Of a stretch of DNA of 19,380 nucleotides, positions 1-7,687 are shown one piece after another. The position numbers and the translations under genes were made by a program. Source of the DNA: an uncultured Oscillospiraceae bacterium (GTDB lineage: Bacteria; Bacillota; Clostridia; Oscillospirales; Oscillospiraceae); NCBI GenBank assembly GCA_958436045.1, contig CAUBIP010000027.1:1-19380 (forward strand). Direction: 5' to 3'. The notes beneath the pieces were generated by a model. The model did no database searches. It saw nothing but the letters and a program-made list of their open reading frames with translations, and was not told the origin of the DNA. How positions within the stretch are numbered: the stretch's first letter is position 1; each line of letters starts with the position of its first letter.

Positions 1-111
1 CTTGCAGGGCGAGAAGAGTTTTTCCCGACGTACACGCCGCCGGAAAAAACAGATTGGACTTTATTTGCGCCTGCGGGCGCAAACTCTGCGAGGCTTTTTG
101 ACAGATTGAAT
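1..111 (-). repeat. Dispersed structured repeat, module A (copy 1)
   Basis: Read on the minus strand, this stretch matches 14382-14547 through several long shared blocks: AAAAAGCCTCGCAGAG, CAATCTGTTTTTTCCGGCGG, ACGTCGGGAAAAACTC and CGCCCTGCAAG. It contains a perfect 8-bp hairpin with a four-base loop (64-71 with 76-83). A second stem is possible between the GTTTTTCC block near 18-25 and the GGAAAAAAC block near 42-50. No reading frame in it looks real. The other copy has a different hairpin stem but the same CGCA loop, so structure seems to be kept. The copy may extend left of the window. It could be a mobile palindromic element or a structured RNA; the similarity is seen directly and the function is unknown. 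Confidence 0.8.
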
Positions 112-176
112 GCCCTAGGCGGTTGTTTGCCGCTCGGGGTGTTGCGTTTGTGTGGGGGGGATTTTGGAAGCTGTCG

Positions 177-205
177 TTGCTTTTTTCTGTAGTGACAGTT
201 ATAAT
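177..205 (+). promoter_or_regulatory. Promoter of the LRR/SLH surface protein gene
   Basis: A TTGCTT -35 box (177-182) lies 17 bp from a perfect TATAAT -10 box (200-205). The predicted start near 212 gives a leader of about 58 nt. The leader contains a short GC-rich hairpin (227-241) ahead of the ribosome binding site. This placement rules out the longer reading frame that begins at 123. Confidence 0.6.
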
Positions 206-269
206 AGGAAGCAGAGAGCGACCCATTCCGCCTGAGGCGGAGAGAAAAAGAAATCAAGGAGGATACCAG

Positions 270-2576
270 ATGAAACGATGGTGTTATCGCATCGCGCTGT
301 GCCTGTGCGTCTGCTTGCTGACGCTGGGGCTGTGCGGCAGGATGGAGGCGGCGGAGGTCGTAGACTCCGGCTCCTGTGGAGAGAGCCTGACCTGGTCGCT
401 GGATGGCGACGGCGTTTTGACGATCCGCGGCACGGGCGAAATGGCGGACTATCAGGCTTATTCGACCCCGTGGGAGAATAATAGCTGGAGAATCAAAAGC
501 GTCGTGGTCGAATCGGGAGTCACGTCGATCGGCGCGAACGCCTTTTATTATGCGCAAAATATGACCACGATCACGCTCCCCACAAGCGTGACGAAAATCG
601 GGGCAGGTGCCTTTTCCCGCTGCAGTGCGTTGAAGAGTATCACGCTGCCGGACCGTATCACGTCGATTGGCGCACAGGCCTTTTCCCGCTGCAGTGCGTT
701 GACGGGTATCGCGCTGCCGGATAGCGTCACGTCGATTGGCGAGCGGGTTTTTTATTACTGTGAACATTTGGAACGTGCTGCGCTTCCGGGGCGGGCGACG
801 GAGATCGCTGCGGGGATGTTTGCAAAATGCAGTGCATTGAAAAACGTCGAGCTCCCGGCAAGTATCACAAGCATCGGCAGCGAAGCATTTGAAAACTGCA
901 GCAGTCTGGTGCAGATCACATTGCCTGCACGTCTGCGGGAGATCGGCTCGCACGCCTTTTCCGACTGCAGAAGCTTGCAAACGATCACGATCCCGCAGGG
1001 CGTGACAAGCATCAGCTCTGATACATTCAGTGGTTGCAGCAGCTTAACGAACGTTACGATCCCGGATAGCGTAACGAGAATCGTCGGATCTGCATTTATG
1101 GGCTGCAGCAGCTTGCGGCAAATCACGCTGCCGAACAGCCTCACGAGCCTTGGCTGGGATGTATTTAGAGACTGCAGCAGCCTGGAGCGTATTGTGATCC
1201 CTGCGCGTGTGACCGAAATCCCGGGTGAAGCTTTCTGGGGGTGCACCAATCTGAAAAGCGTTACGCTGCCGGATGGCATAAGGAGTATCGATGGTGCCGC
1301 CTTCCAAGATTGTGTCAGTTTGGAGCATATTACGCTGCCGGATGGCCTGTGGTCGATTGGCAGTTCTGTCTTCCAGGGCTGCAGCAGCCTGAAAAGCATT
1401 GAACTGCCGGACAGCGTAACGTATATCAGCGAATCTACGTTTCAGGGCTGCAGCAGCCTGACGGAGATCCGCATCCCGGACGAGGTTCGGGCGATCGGAA
1501 AATCTGCGTTCCAGGGCTGCAGCAGCCTGCAGCACGCTACGCTTTCGCGTGGCCTGCAGGAGATCGGTGAATCCGCCTTTGAAGGCTGCGGCCAATTGCA
1601 GCGCATTATCATCCCGGACCAGGTGACGAGTATTGGCGCTTACGCGTTCTACAACTGCAAAGCGCTCAAGGCCGCCGGGTTTGCCGGCGACGCGCCGGAG
1701 CTTGGCACCCGCGCTTTCTGGATGGACGGGGAGGATGCGGCAGTATCCGCGATCCCGGGCCTGGCGCTCTCCTACATCGCAGGCAAAGAAAACTGGACGA
1801 CGCCAAGCTACAGCGGCTATCCGACCACCCTGTGGGACTGCAAGGTCTTCTCCCACTGGTATCTGGATACGGTAACGGAGCCGACCTGCACGGCGGAAGG
1901 GTATACGGCCCACACCTGCACCGTCTGCGGCGATCGCTACCGGGATCAAATTGTCCCGGCGCTGGGGCATCAGTATGCCGATGGCTTCTGTATACGCTGC
2001 GGAGCGCAGGATTCATCCCAATTCTCGGATGTTTCGGCAAACGCATGGTATACGAGTGCGGTGCAGTATGCGGTCGAACATGGCTTGATGGCGGGCGTTG
2101 GGAATAACCGGTTTGGGCCGGAGGAGCCGATGACCCGGGCGATGCTGGTGACGGTGCTGTGGCGCTACGCCGGGCGGCCGGAGGCGGGGAAGAATCCGTT
2201 TACGGATGTCCCTGCTGGGCAGTGGTATACAGAAGCGGTCACCTGGGCGGCGGAAAACGGTGTCGTCAGCGGCGTCGGCAATGGCCGGTTCGCGCCCAAC
2301 GGGAATATCACCCGGGAGCAGATGGCGTCCATCCTGTTCCGCTACGCGAAGCTGACGGGGCTGGATACCAGCAAGCGGGGCGAGCTTGCGGGCTTCCCGG
2401 ATGAAGGCCAGGTCAGCAGCTGGGCGCGGGAGGCACTGTCTTGGGCCGTCGGCGAGGGGATCATCAGCGGCACTGCCGAAGGCGGCCGGACGATCCTGAA
2501 GCCCCAGGGCAACGCGACCAGAGCGCAAGTTGCCTCCATCCTGATGCGGTTTATCCGAAACAGCGAGAAGGCATAA
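270..2576 (+). CDS. Secreted BspA-type leucine-rich-repeat protein with three SLH domains
   Basis: Predicted 768-residue surface protein. The ATG at 270 is preceded by AAGGAGG at 256-262 and by a promoter at 177-205, so the in-frame extension to 123 is rejected. Residues 1-28 form a Sec signal peptide (basic start, Leu/Cys-rich core, probable cut after MEA-A). From about residue 75 to 480 there is a run of ~23-residue BspA/TpLRR repeats of the form ITLPDSVTSIGxxAFxxCSSL. A short cysteine module follows (about 540-580; TEPTCTAEGYTAHTC, CxxCGxxY, ALGHxY), a motif common in clostridial surface proteins. Three SLH domains (about 584-765) should anchor it to cell-wall polymer. BspA repeats usually serve adhesion or protein contact; the ligand here is unknown. 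It appears monocistronic, with a terminator 35 bp downstream. Confidence 0.9.
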   Translation: MKRWCYRIALCLCVCLLTLGLCGRMEAAEVVDSGSCGESLTWSLDGDGVLTIRGTGEMADYQAYSTPWENNSWRIKSVVVESGVTSIGANAFYYAQNMTTITLPTSVTKIGAGAFSRCSALKSITLPDRITSIGAQAFSRCSALTGIALPDSVTSIGERVFYYCEHLERAALPGRATEIAAGMFAKCSALKNVELPASITSIGSEAFENCSSLVQITLPARLREIGSHAFSDCRSLQTITIPQGVTSISSDTFSGCSSLTNVTIPDSVTRIVGSAFMGCSSLRQITLPNSLTSLGWDVFRDCSSLERIVIPARVTEIPGEAFWGCTNLKSVTLPDGIRSIDGAAFQDCVSLEHITLPDGLWSIGSSVFQGCSSLKSIELPDSVTYISESTFQGCSSLTEIRIPDEVRAIGKSAFQGCSSLQHATLSRGLQEIGESAFEGCGQLQRIIIPDQVTSIGAYAFYNCKALKAAGFAGDAPELGTRAFWMDGEDAAVSAIPGLALSYIAGKENWTTPSYSGYPTTLWDCKVFSHWYLDTVTEPTCTAEGYTAHTCTVCGDRYRDQIVPALGHQYADGFCIRCGAQDSSQFSDVSANAWYTSAVQYAVEHGLMAGVGNNRFGPEEPMTRAMLVTVLWRYAGRPEAGKNPFTDVPAGQWYTEAVTWAAENGVVSGVGNGRFAPNGNITREQMASILFRYAKLTGLDTSKRGELAGFPDEGQVSSWAREALSWAVGEGIISGTAEGGRTILKPQGNATRAQVASILMRFIRNSEKA
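609..702 (+). repeat. 69-bp-spaced near-identical repeats inside the LRR coding region
   Basis: The 25-bp block beginning GCCTTTTCCCGCTGCAGTGC occurs at 609-633 and again, identically, at 678-702, one 23-codon LRR unit apart. Further on, GGCTGCAGCAGCCTG recurs near 1378, 1447 and 1516. Such DNA identity, beyond what the protein pattern needs, suggests recent unit duplication. Confidence 0.85.
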
Positions 2577-2611
2577 CAAAGCGCACGGAACAAAGCACAT
2601 TTGAAAAAAGA

Positions 2612-2657
2612 ACGCCCCCGCCGGTCCCCTTTACAAGGGTGCCTGGCGGGGGTGTTT
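2612..2657 (+). terminator. Intrinsic terminator after the LRR/SLH gene
   Basis: ACGCCCCCGCC pairs with GGCGGGGGTGT (11 bp, one G-U), with an inner CCCTT/AAGGG stem. It is followed by TTTTCTG. It lies 35 bp after the stop codon. Confidence 0.8.
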
Positions 2658-2789
2658 TCTGCGTGTGCCAGGCCCCATGGAAGGGGGGCGGGTACTGCGG
2701 CTGTGGATTGGCACATGGGGGACGGCGAAGATCGCGGTTCTTGCTGCGCGGGCAGGGGCATACAATGACCTGAAGGGAGATGACGCTTT

Positions 2790-3326
2790 GTGGAGGAGTA
2801 TCCAATTTACGCGTTCCGCACCCGGGTCGGGACGGTGACCCGGCAGCCGGTGGGGCTGTACGACGACTGGACCGCCCAGCTGCCGGGGCAGAGCGGGCTG
2901 CTGCGGGTCTACCTGGTGGGCGAGGCGCAGAGCACTTTGCTGGGGACACCGGCCCCGGCGGGCGATGGGCTGTGCTGCTGCCGGAAGCTGGCCAGGTCCA
3001 GCCAGCTGCGGGGGATCGCCTGCGCGTCCTGCTGCCGCCCGGAATGGGCTGCCTGGCAGCAGGATGGCGCGCTTTTGTGGCGCATCGAGGCAGACTACGT
3101 GGAGGTGGCGACGCCTGGCGGCGAGGAAAGCGCGCCGGTGGAGGATTTTCCCCGTCTGCAGCAGGTGGAGATTGACGGGCGCGTCTGGTGGGTGCGGCAG
3201 TGGCCCCTGGCAGAGTTTTACGCCGGGGGCAGCCCGGTGGACTGCGCTGTGTCCCTGCCTGCCGCGCCGCCGGAGCTGCCGGAAGACCCGGAAATAGCAG
3301 AAATGCCAGAAATGCCGGGCGAGTAA
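2790..3326 (+). CDS. Hypothetical protein of unknown function
   Basis: Predicted 178-residue protein that I do not recognise. It starts with GTG at 2790, about 9 bp after AAGGGAGA; no ATG start fits the frame. There is no signal peptide or membrane segment. The protein is rich in Gly, Pro and Trp and looks beta-rich. It has a cysteine cluster in its middle (CCCRK near residues 63-67 and CASCC near 78-82) that could bind metal, and an acidic Pro/Glu tail (PELPEDPEIAEMPEMPGE). The long GC-rich open frame with a ribosome binding site supports it being real. Its stop codon lies in the first of three 16-bp tandem repeats. It is flanked by terminators on both sides, so it is probably transcribed alone; a TTCTTG-17-TACAAT match at 2738-2766 is a weak promoter candidate. 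Confidence 0.6.
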   Translation: MEEYPIYAFRTRVGTVTRQPVGLYDDWTAQLPGQSGLLRVYLVGEAQSTLLGTPAPAGDGLCCCRKLARSSQLRGIACASCCRPEWAAWQQDGALLWRIEADYVEVATPGGEESAPVEDFPRLQQVEIDGRVWWVRQWPLAEFYAGGSPVDCAVSLPAAPPELPEDPEIAEMPEMPGE

Positions 3327-3368
3327 AAGACAGGGCGAGTAAAAGACAGGGCGAGTAAAAGACAGGGC
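3317..3368 (+). repeat. 16-bp tandem repeat, three copies
   Basis: GGGCGAGTAAAAGACA is repeated exactly at 3317-3332, 3333-3348 and 3349-3364, followed by a partial GGGC. The first copy encodes the last residues and TAA stop of the upstream gene; the other copies repeat that stop outside the gene. Confidence 0.95.
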
Positions 3369-3395
3369 GCATTCCTGGATTCGGAATGTGCCCTG
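3364..3395. terminator. Bidirectional terminator between convergent genes
   Basis: AGGGCGCATTCC pairs with GGAATGTGCCCT around a short loop. Plus-strand transcripts continue into GTTGGTTT and minus-strand transcripts into GTCTTTTA. It can end both the 2790 gene and the ftsEX-hydrolase operon. Confidence 0.75.
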
Positions 3396-3437
3396 TTGGT
3401 TTATGTGGGTGCCCCGGGTGTGGGGGGAGGTATGAAA

Positions 3438-4742
3438 TTAGATGTAACCCATCGGGTTCACGGTGGAACCGTTGTAGAAGATGGTGAAGTGCAGGTGGTT
3501 GCCGGTGGACAGGCCCGTTGTGCCGACATAGCCGATGACCTGACCCTGGGTGACCGTCTGGCCAGCGGAGACAACGTAGCGGGTCATATGGCCGTACAGG
3601 CTGGAGAAGCCGTCGCCGTGGTTGATGGTGACGTAATAGCCGTAAACAGAGTTATAGGTCGCGGTTGTCACAGTGCCGCTCTTGGTTGCATAAATTGGGG
3701 TGCCGCCGGGGGCTGCCAGGTCCACGCCATTGTGGAAGCTGTAGTTGCCGGTGACCGGGTGCGTCCTCGGGCCGTAGGCACAGGAGACGTACGCACTGCC
3801 TGCCGGAAGGGGATACAGGAAGCCGGAGGAGGCCGGGGCGTTGGTGCTGGAGCCGCCGCCGTTACCGCCGCTGGTGTTGCCGCCGTTACCGCTGGAACCG
3901 CCGCCGTTTTGCTGCTGCTGTGCAGCGGCCGCAGCAGCGGCAGCCTGTTCGGCCGCGACGGCCTGGGTGTACTCTTGCTCCTTAGCTGCGATCTGGTCCA
4001 GCAGGGCCGCCTCCTGAGATTCGTAGTCGTCATAGAGCTTTTGCATGGCGGCCGTATCGCTCAGGAGCTGATTGATGAGGGTGTCTGACTCACTGCGCTG
4101 GGACTCCAGGGAGGCTTGGGTCTCCGTCAGCTGAGCCTGGACAGCTTCCTGCGCAGTGCGCTGGGCATCCAGATCTGAACGCTCTGATTCGATCTGCTTG
4201 GCGATGTCCTGCAGCTGCTGCATCATTTCCTGGTCCGAGGAGGCGATCTCCCGGATCATATCAATGCGGTCCAGCAGATCGGAGAAGCTGCTGGCTTTGA
4301 AGAGAATGGACCAGTAGGAGACGTTTCCGTTTTCTTCCATGGCCCGCAGACGCTCGTGATATTTCTCGTTGAGCTCCTGCTGCTGGGCCAGGGACTCGTC
4401 CAGCTCGCTCTGCTTTTCTGCAATCAGGAGATTGTACTGCTGGATGAGCTCCGTCTGGTTGTCGATCTCCTCTTGTGTCAGCTCGATCTGCTGGTCAAGG
4501 GCGGCTTTTTGGGAAACGAGGTCCTGCGTCTTGGATTGGTTGGCGGAAATGCTGTTTTCCAGCTCTGTCCGCTGAGAGGAGATGTTCTCCTGCTGCTGCT
4601 CCAGTGCGTCGATTTGCGACTGGATGGAGGACGAGGACGCCGCACTGACAGAATAGGCCAGCGATGCGATCAGGCTGACGATCATCGCAAGGGCTAGGAT
4701 CCCAGCGACGATGGCTGCGATAAAACGTTTTTGCTTTGACAT
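3438..4742 (-). CDS. M23 peptidoglycan hydrolase with coiled coil, FtsEX partner (EnvC/PcsB-like)
   Basis: Predicted 434-residue secreted cell-wall hydrolase. The ATG at 4742 follows AGGAGG at 4748-4753; an upstream extension to 4925 overlaps ftsX and has no support. Residues 1-35 are a signal peptide or anchor. Residues about 36-260 are a long Gln/Glu/Ser-rich coiled coil, as in EnvC, PcsB and CwlO. About 264-305 is a low-complexity linker of Ala, Gln then Gly/Ser/Asn. The C-terminal LytM/M23 domain carries zinc ligands in HNGVD (about H337 and D341) and NHLHF (about H416 and H418), so it looks catalytically competent, cutting peptide cross-bridges. It sits 16 bp downstream of ftsX, so FtsEX is the probable activator through the coiled coil. 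The partner assignment is inferred from gene order and from known EnvC and PcsB systems. Confidence 0.92.
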   Translation of the reverse strand: MSKQKRFIAAIVAGILALAMIVSLIASLAYSVSAASSSSIQSQIDALEQQQENISSQRTELENSISANQSKTQDLVSQKAALDQQIELTQEEIDNQTELIQQYNLLIAEKQSELDESLAQQQELNEKYHERLRAMEENGNVSYWSILFKASSFSDLLDRIDMIREIASSDQEMMQQLQDIAKQIESERSDLDAQRTAQEAVQAQLTETQASLESQRSESDTLINQLLSDTAAMQKLYDDYESQEAALLDQIAAKEQEYTQAVAAEQAAAAAAAAQQQQNGGGSSGNGGNTSGGNGGGSSTNAPASSGFLYPLPAGSAYVSCAYGPRTHPVTGNYSFHNGVDLAAPGGTPIYATKSGTVTTATYNSVYGYYVTINHGDGFSSLYGHMTRYVVSAGQTVTQGQVIGYVGTTGLSTGNHLHFTIFYNGSTVNPMGYI

Positions 4743-4758
4743 AGGAATACCTCCTGGA

Positions 4759-5646
4759 TTACACGTTGAGGAATTTCCGGATGGACATAACGCTGCCGAA
4801 AATACCAACAAACAGACCCGATACGGCGTAGGTCGCGACCATGATCCAAACGACGCTCCCGAAGGGGACGAACTGGAACAGCTGCATGGAGTCGACCTCG
4901 GCGATCTTTGTGACAAGCAGATCATAGATGCCCCACTCGACGAGGAAGGCGATCACGGCACTGAACGCGCCGAGGATGAAGCCCTGCACGACAAAGGGAA
5001 ATTGAATAAAGCCATTGGTCGCGCCGACCATTTTCATGATGGCGATCTCTTCTTTGCGATCATACATGGCAAGCTTGACCGTGTTAGAGATGATGAAGAG
5101 GGAGACAACCAGCAGCAGCACGATGATGGCCACGGAGACGAATTGGACGACCCGCTCCATGGTGCTGAAGCCCCGGGCCAGCTCATCGTGGGCCGTGATT
5201 TTTGCCACGCCTTCGATGGTCTGCAGGCGCTCAATGGTCTGCTGCATTTTGCTGTTGTCCTCCAGCGTGACAACGAAGCGGTCCCGGAAATTGGTGGACT
5301 GGACACCGTCAAACAGCGTCGCGTCGCCCTGCTCCTCGACAAAGTTATCCAGCGCCTGCTCCCGGGAGACAAATTCGGCTTTGGCGACGTTGTCGATCAA
5401 ATTAATCTGGGAGCCGACGCTCTTGGCCTCGGCCTCAGAATAGCTTTCATCGATATAGACCAGAATCTCGTTTTCCTTTTCCAGATCCCGGACCATGGTA
5501 TTGACATTGTAAAGGATCAAGGAGAAGCTGCCGACAATGATCAGGCAAGCGACGGTCACGCAGACGGCGGCAAAGGACATGAACCCGTGCTGAAAAATGC
5601 CGCGGATGCCCTCCCGTACCAGATAACCGAAATTATTGTTCTTCAT
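4759..5646 (-). CDS. ftsX: Cell division ABC transporter permease-like protein FtsX
   Basis: Predicted 295-residue membrane protein, the usual FtsX length. Four membrane segments are visible at roughly 22-46, 168-188, 218-243 and 264-286. The large extracytoplasmic loop (about 47-166) is the part that contacts hydrolase partners in characterised systems. The conserved region after TM2 (NTVKLAMYDRKEEIAIMKMV) is typical of FtsX/MacB permeases. FtsX moves no substrate; it relays ATP hydrolysis by FtsE to cell-wall hydrolases outside. The ATG at 5646 overlaps the end of ftsE by 14 bp, so translation is probably coupled. The hydrolase gene follows after 16 bp. Confidence 0.95.
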   Translation of the reverse strand: MKNNNFGYLVREGIRGIFQHGFMSFAAVCVTVACLIIVGSFSLILYNVNTMVRDLEKENEILVYIDESYSEAEAKSVGSQINLIDNVAKAEFVSREQALDNFVEEQGDATLFDGVQSTNFRDRFVVTLEDNSKMQQTIERLQTIEGVAKITAHDELARGFSTMERVVQFVSVAIIVLLLVVSLFIISNTVKLAMYDRKEEIAIMKMVGATNGFIQFPFVVQGFILGAFSAVIAFLVEWGIYDLLVTKIAEVDSMQLFQFVPFGSVVWIMVATYAVSGLFVGIFGSVMSIRKFLNV

Positions 5647-6322
5647 AGTTAAAATACCCGTCCATTCCGTCGCTGATGACCTTGCCCTCGTTGATGGCGA
5701 TGACCCGCTTGTGAAAGCGGTCGACCATGTCGGCCTCGTGTGTGACGACGAGGACCGTCGTCCCCAGTGCGTTAATCTGCTCCAGCAGGAGCATGATCTC
5801 CAGGGATTTGCCCGGGTCGAGGTTACCCGTTGGCTCGTCGGCGACGATCATCGCCGGGTTGTTGATGAGGGCGCGGGCGACGGCCACACGCTGCTGCTCG
5901 CCGCCGGAGAGCTCATCGGGGTAGCTTTTACTTTTCTCCCCGAGGCCGACTAGGTCCAGCACGTAGGGCACGCGCTTGCGAATCTCTCGCTCCGGCGCGC
6001 CGATGACGCGCATGGCAAAGGCAACGTTTTGGTAGACTGTCTTCTTCTCAATGAGGCGGAAGTCCTGGAAGATGACGCCGACGGTCCGCCGCAGGTAGGG
6101 GATCTGCTTTTTCTTGATCCCTTCCAGCTCGAAGCCGTTGATATGGATGCTGCCGCTGGTGGGCGTGAGCTCCGCGGTCAGCAGGTTGATGATGGTGGAT
6201 TTTCCGGAGCCAGAGGGGCCGACCAGGAAGACGAATTCGCCATCTTCAATCTTGAGGTCGATGCCGCGGATGGCTTCGGTGCCGTTGTCGTAGGTTTTGG
6301 TGACATTCTGAAATTCGATCAT
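5633..6322 (-). CDS. ftsE: Cell division ATP-binding protein FtsE
   Basis: Predicted 229-residue ABC ATPase of standard FtsE length. It has Walker A GPSGSGKS (35-42), a Q-loop glutamine near 86, the signature LSGGEQQRV (138-146), Walker B with catalytic DE at 162-163 in ADEPTGNLDP, and a switch histidine near 195. All catalytic residues are present. It forms a cytoplasmic dimer on FtsX and powers activation of septal or lateral peptidoglycan hydrolysis. The ATG at 6322 follows an AGGAG-type ribosome binding site. It lies 54 bp downstream of a PucR-type regulator on the same strand, so readthrough from that gene is possible; I see no clear separate promoter in the gap. Confidence 0.96.
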   Translation of the reverse strand: MIEFQNVTKTYDNGTEAIRGIDLKIEDGEFVFLVGPSGSGKSTIINLLTAELTPTSGSIHINGFELEGIKKKQIPYLRRTVGVIFQDFRLIEKKTVYQNVAFAMRVIGAPEREIRKRVPYVLDLVGLGEKSKSYPDELSGGEQQRVAVARALINNPAMIVADEPTGNLDPGKSLEIMLLLEQINALGTTVLVVTHEADMVDRFHKRVIAINEGKVISDGMDGYFNYEEQ

Positions 6323-6376
6323 ACTGCTTCTCCTGTGCCTGCTGCGCTTGGGCAGCGGGCGGTCTGGTTATAGCAT

Positions 6377-7474
6377 TTATACCACCCGGTTGTCCCGGGA
6401 GTTGAGGTACTTTTTGACCATCAGCGCGACCTTGAACACGATGGCGTGGTCAAATTCCCGCAGGTCCAGCCCTGTGAGCTTTTTGATCTTCTCCAGCCGG
6501 TAGACCAGGGTGTTGCGGTGGACAAAGAGCTTCCGGGAGGTCTCGGAGACGTTGAGGTTGTTCTCAAAGAATTTGTTAATGGTGAAAAGCGTCTCCTGGT
6601 CCAGGGAGTCGATGGAGTTTTTCTTGAAGATCTCCGAGAGGAAGATCTCGCAGAGGGTCGTCGGCAATTGGTAGATCAGGCGGCCGATCCCCAGGTTTTC
6701 GTAGCTGAGGATGCTCTTTTCCGTCTCGAAGACCTTGCCGACTTCAATGGCAACCTGCGCTTCTTTGTAAGAATCGGCCAGCTCCCGCAGATGGTTGGAG
6801 ATGGTGCCGATGCCGATGGTTGTTTTAATGAAGAGCTCCGTGCGCAGCGTATCTTCGATGTTCTGCGCCAGCTTGACCAGGTCCAGATCCTCCCCATTGG
6901 GGGTGATCTGCTTGACGACGGCGATATCGCTCTCGTTGATGGAGATCACGAAATCCTGCTGCCGGTCGGTAAACATGCCCTGGAGCACGTCCACCGCGGC
7001 GATGTCCGCGCGGCTGTTCTGCCGGACCAGCAGGACGGCGCGCTGCACGTCCGTCGCGAAATGCAGCTCCTTGGCCCGGATATAGATATCACCGGGCAGG
7101 ATGTTGTCCATAATAATATTTTTGACGAAGGTGCTCTTATCGTGCTTTTCTTCGTAGTAGATCTTGGCGCTGTTGATGGCAACATAGGCCATCAGGCACA
7201 GGCTCCGGGCGGCTTCGTCGTCGCCGGAGACGTAAACGGCATAGTCAAAATAGGCGGCGTTTCCCGTCGTCAGCGCTTTGAAGGTTTTTTTGTCGAAGGT
7301 GATCAGAGATTCGGAAGAACTGCTGATCCGAATGGCAAGCTCCGCCCATTTTTCCCCGATGACTGCAATATCGGTACAGGCAATCACACAACCTTCGGAA
7401 TCAATTACGCCGATTTGGCGGTTTGTCGCCTCCTTCATCTGGAGGATGACATTCTGGAACATCCGATTGGACAT
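6377..7474 (-). CDS. PucR/CdaR-family transcriptional regulator
   Basis: Predicted 365-residue regulator. The ATG at 7474 has AGGAGG at 7482-7487; an ATG 33 bp further upstream lies before that site and is less likely. The N-terminal ~130 residues resemble the sugar-diacid-recognition domain of CdaR (IGVIDSEGCVIACTD). The middle resembles the GGDEF-like region of this family, without a cyclase motif. The C-terminal ~65 residues are the PucR-type helix-turn-helix (VSETSRKLFVHRNTLVYRLE). Family members usually activate catabolic genes in response to small molecules, but here the neighbour is ftsEX, so its target and ligand are unclear. It has its own promoter at 7548-7576. The family call is firm; the regulon is unknown. 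Confidence 0.88.
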   Translation of the reverse strand: MSNRMFQNVILQMKEATNRQIGVIDSEGCVIACTDIAVIGEKWAELAIRISSSSESLITFDKKTFKALTTGNAAYFDYAVYVSGDDEAARSLCLMAYVAINSAKIYYEEKHDKSTFVKNIIMDNILPGDIYIRAKELHFATDVQRAVLLVRQNSRADIAAVDVLQGMFTDRQQDFVISINESDIAVVKQITPNGEDLDLVKLAQNIEDTLRTELFIKTTIGIGTISNHLRELADSYKEAQVAIEVGKVFETEKSILSYENLGIGRLIYQLPTTLCEIFLSEIFKKNSIDSLDQETLFTINKFFENNLNVSETSRKLFVHRNTLVYRLEKIKKLTGLDLREFDHAIVFKVALMVKKYLNSRDNRVV

Positions 7475-7547
7475 ATCGTGCCCTCCTAACTGTCGCATTT
7501 TTTGCACAAGCGCGATGCTGCTGCGCGTATTGATATTTTATATAAAT

Positions 7548-7576
7548 ATAATACATGCTTTTTCAGCAATTTGCAA
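7548..7576 (-). promoter_or_regulatory. Promoter of the PucR-type regulator (possibly also ftsEX operon)
   Basis: On the minus strand TTGCAA (7576-7571) is followed after 17 bp by TATTAT (7553-7548), inside a strikingly AT-rich stretch compared with the surrounding genes. It lies about 75 bp upstream of the regulator start. Confidence 0.6.
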
Positions 7577-7646
7577 GAGCGTTTTGACACTTTCTTTCAA
7601 AACACCACTGCTTTTTTGTGCCTTTTTGCCACAATTTTGTCACTAT

Positions 7647-7687
7647 ATCCAAAACAGATGCCGAAGCGGAGACCGCACTGGCATTTT
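7647..7687 (-). terminator. Weak candidate terminator after the pseudouridine synthase
   Basis: Just after the stop codon the minus strand can form a GCC/GGC plus GCGG/CCGC hairpin with an internal loop, followed by CTGTTTTGG. The stem is short and the U run is interrupted, so this is tentative. Confidence 0.35.

Noticed and set aside
755..1970. Long minus-strand open frames opposite the LRR repeats (755-1399 and 1044-1970)
   Set aside because: They mirror the repeated codons of the plus-strand LRR gene; no ribosome binding site and no family resemblance.
2551..3372. Minus-strand 273-residue frame, Pro/Arg/Ala-rich
   Set aside because: It is a high-GC shadow of the 2790 gene, runs through two terminators and ends inside the LRR gene.
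3396..4088. Plus-strand 230-residue Gly/Val-rich frame
   Set aside because: It is antisense to the M23 domain and linker of the hydrolase, with low complexity and no family signal.
4743..4925. N-terminal extension of the M23 hydrolase to 4925
   Set aside because: It overlaps ftsX, lacks a ribosome binding site and would bury the signal peptide.
4711..5652. Plus-strand 313-residue frame rich in Asp/His/Gly
   Set aside because: It is an exact shadow of ftsX, which has clear FtsX features and an overlapping operon partner.
6330..6360. Hairpin (GCCTGCTGC/GCAGCGGGC) as a terminator between the regulator and ftsE
   Set aside because: It has a mismatch and no U run on either strand; it may only be leader structure.
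6446..7489. Plus-strand 347-residue frame
   Set aside because: It is antisense to the PucR-type regulator; its composition reflects the mirrored codon usage.
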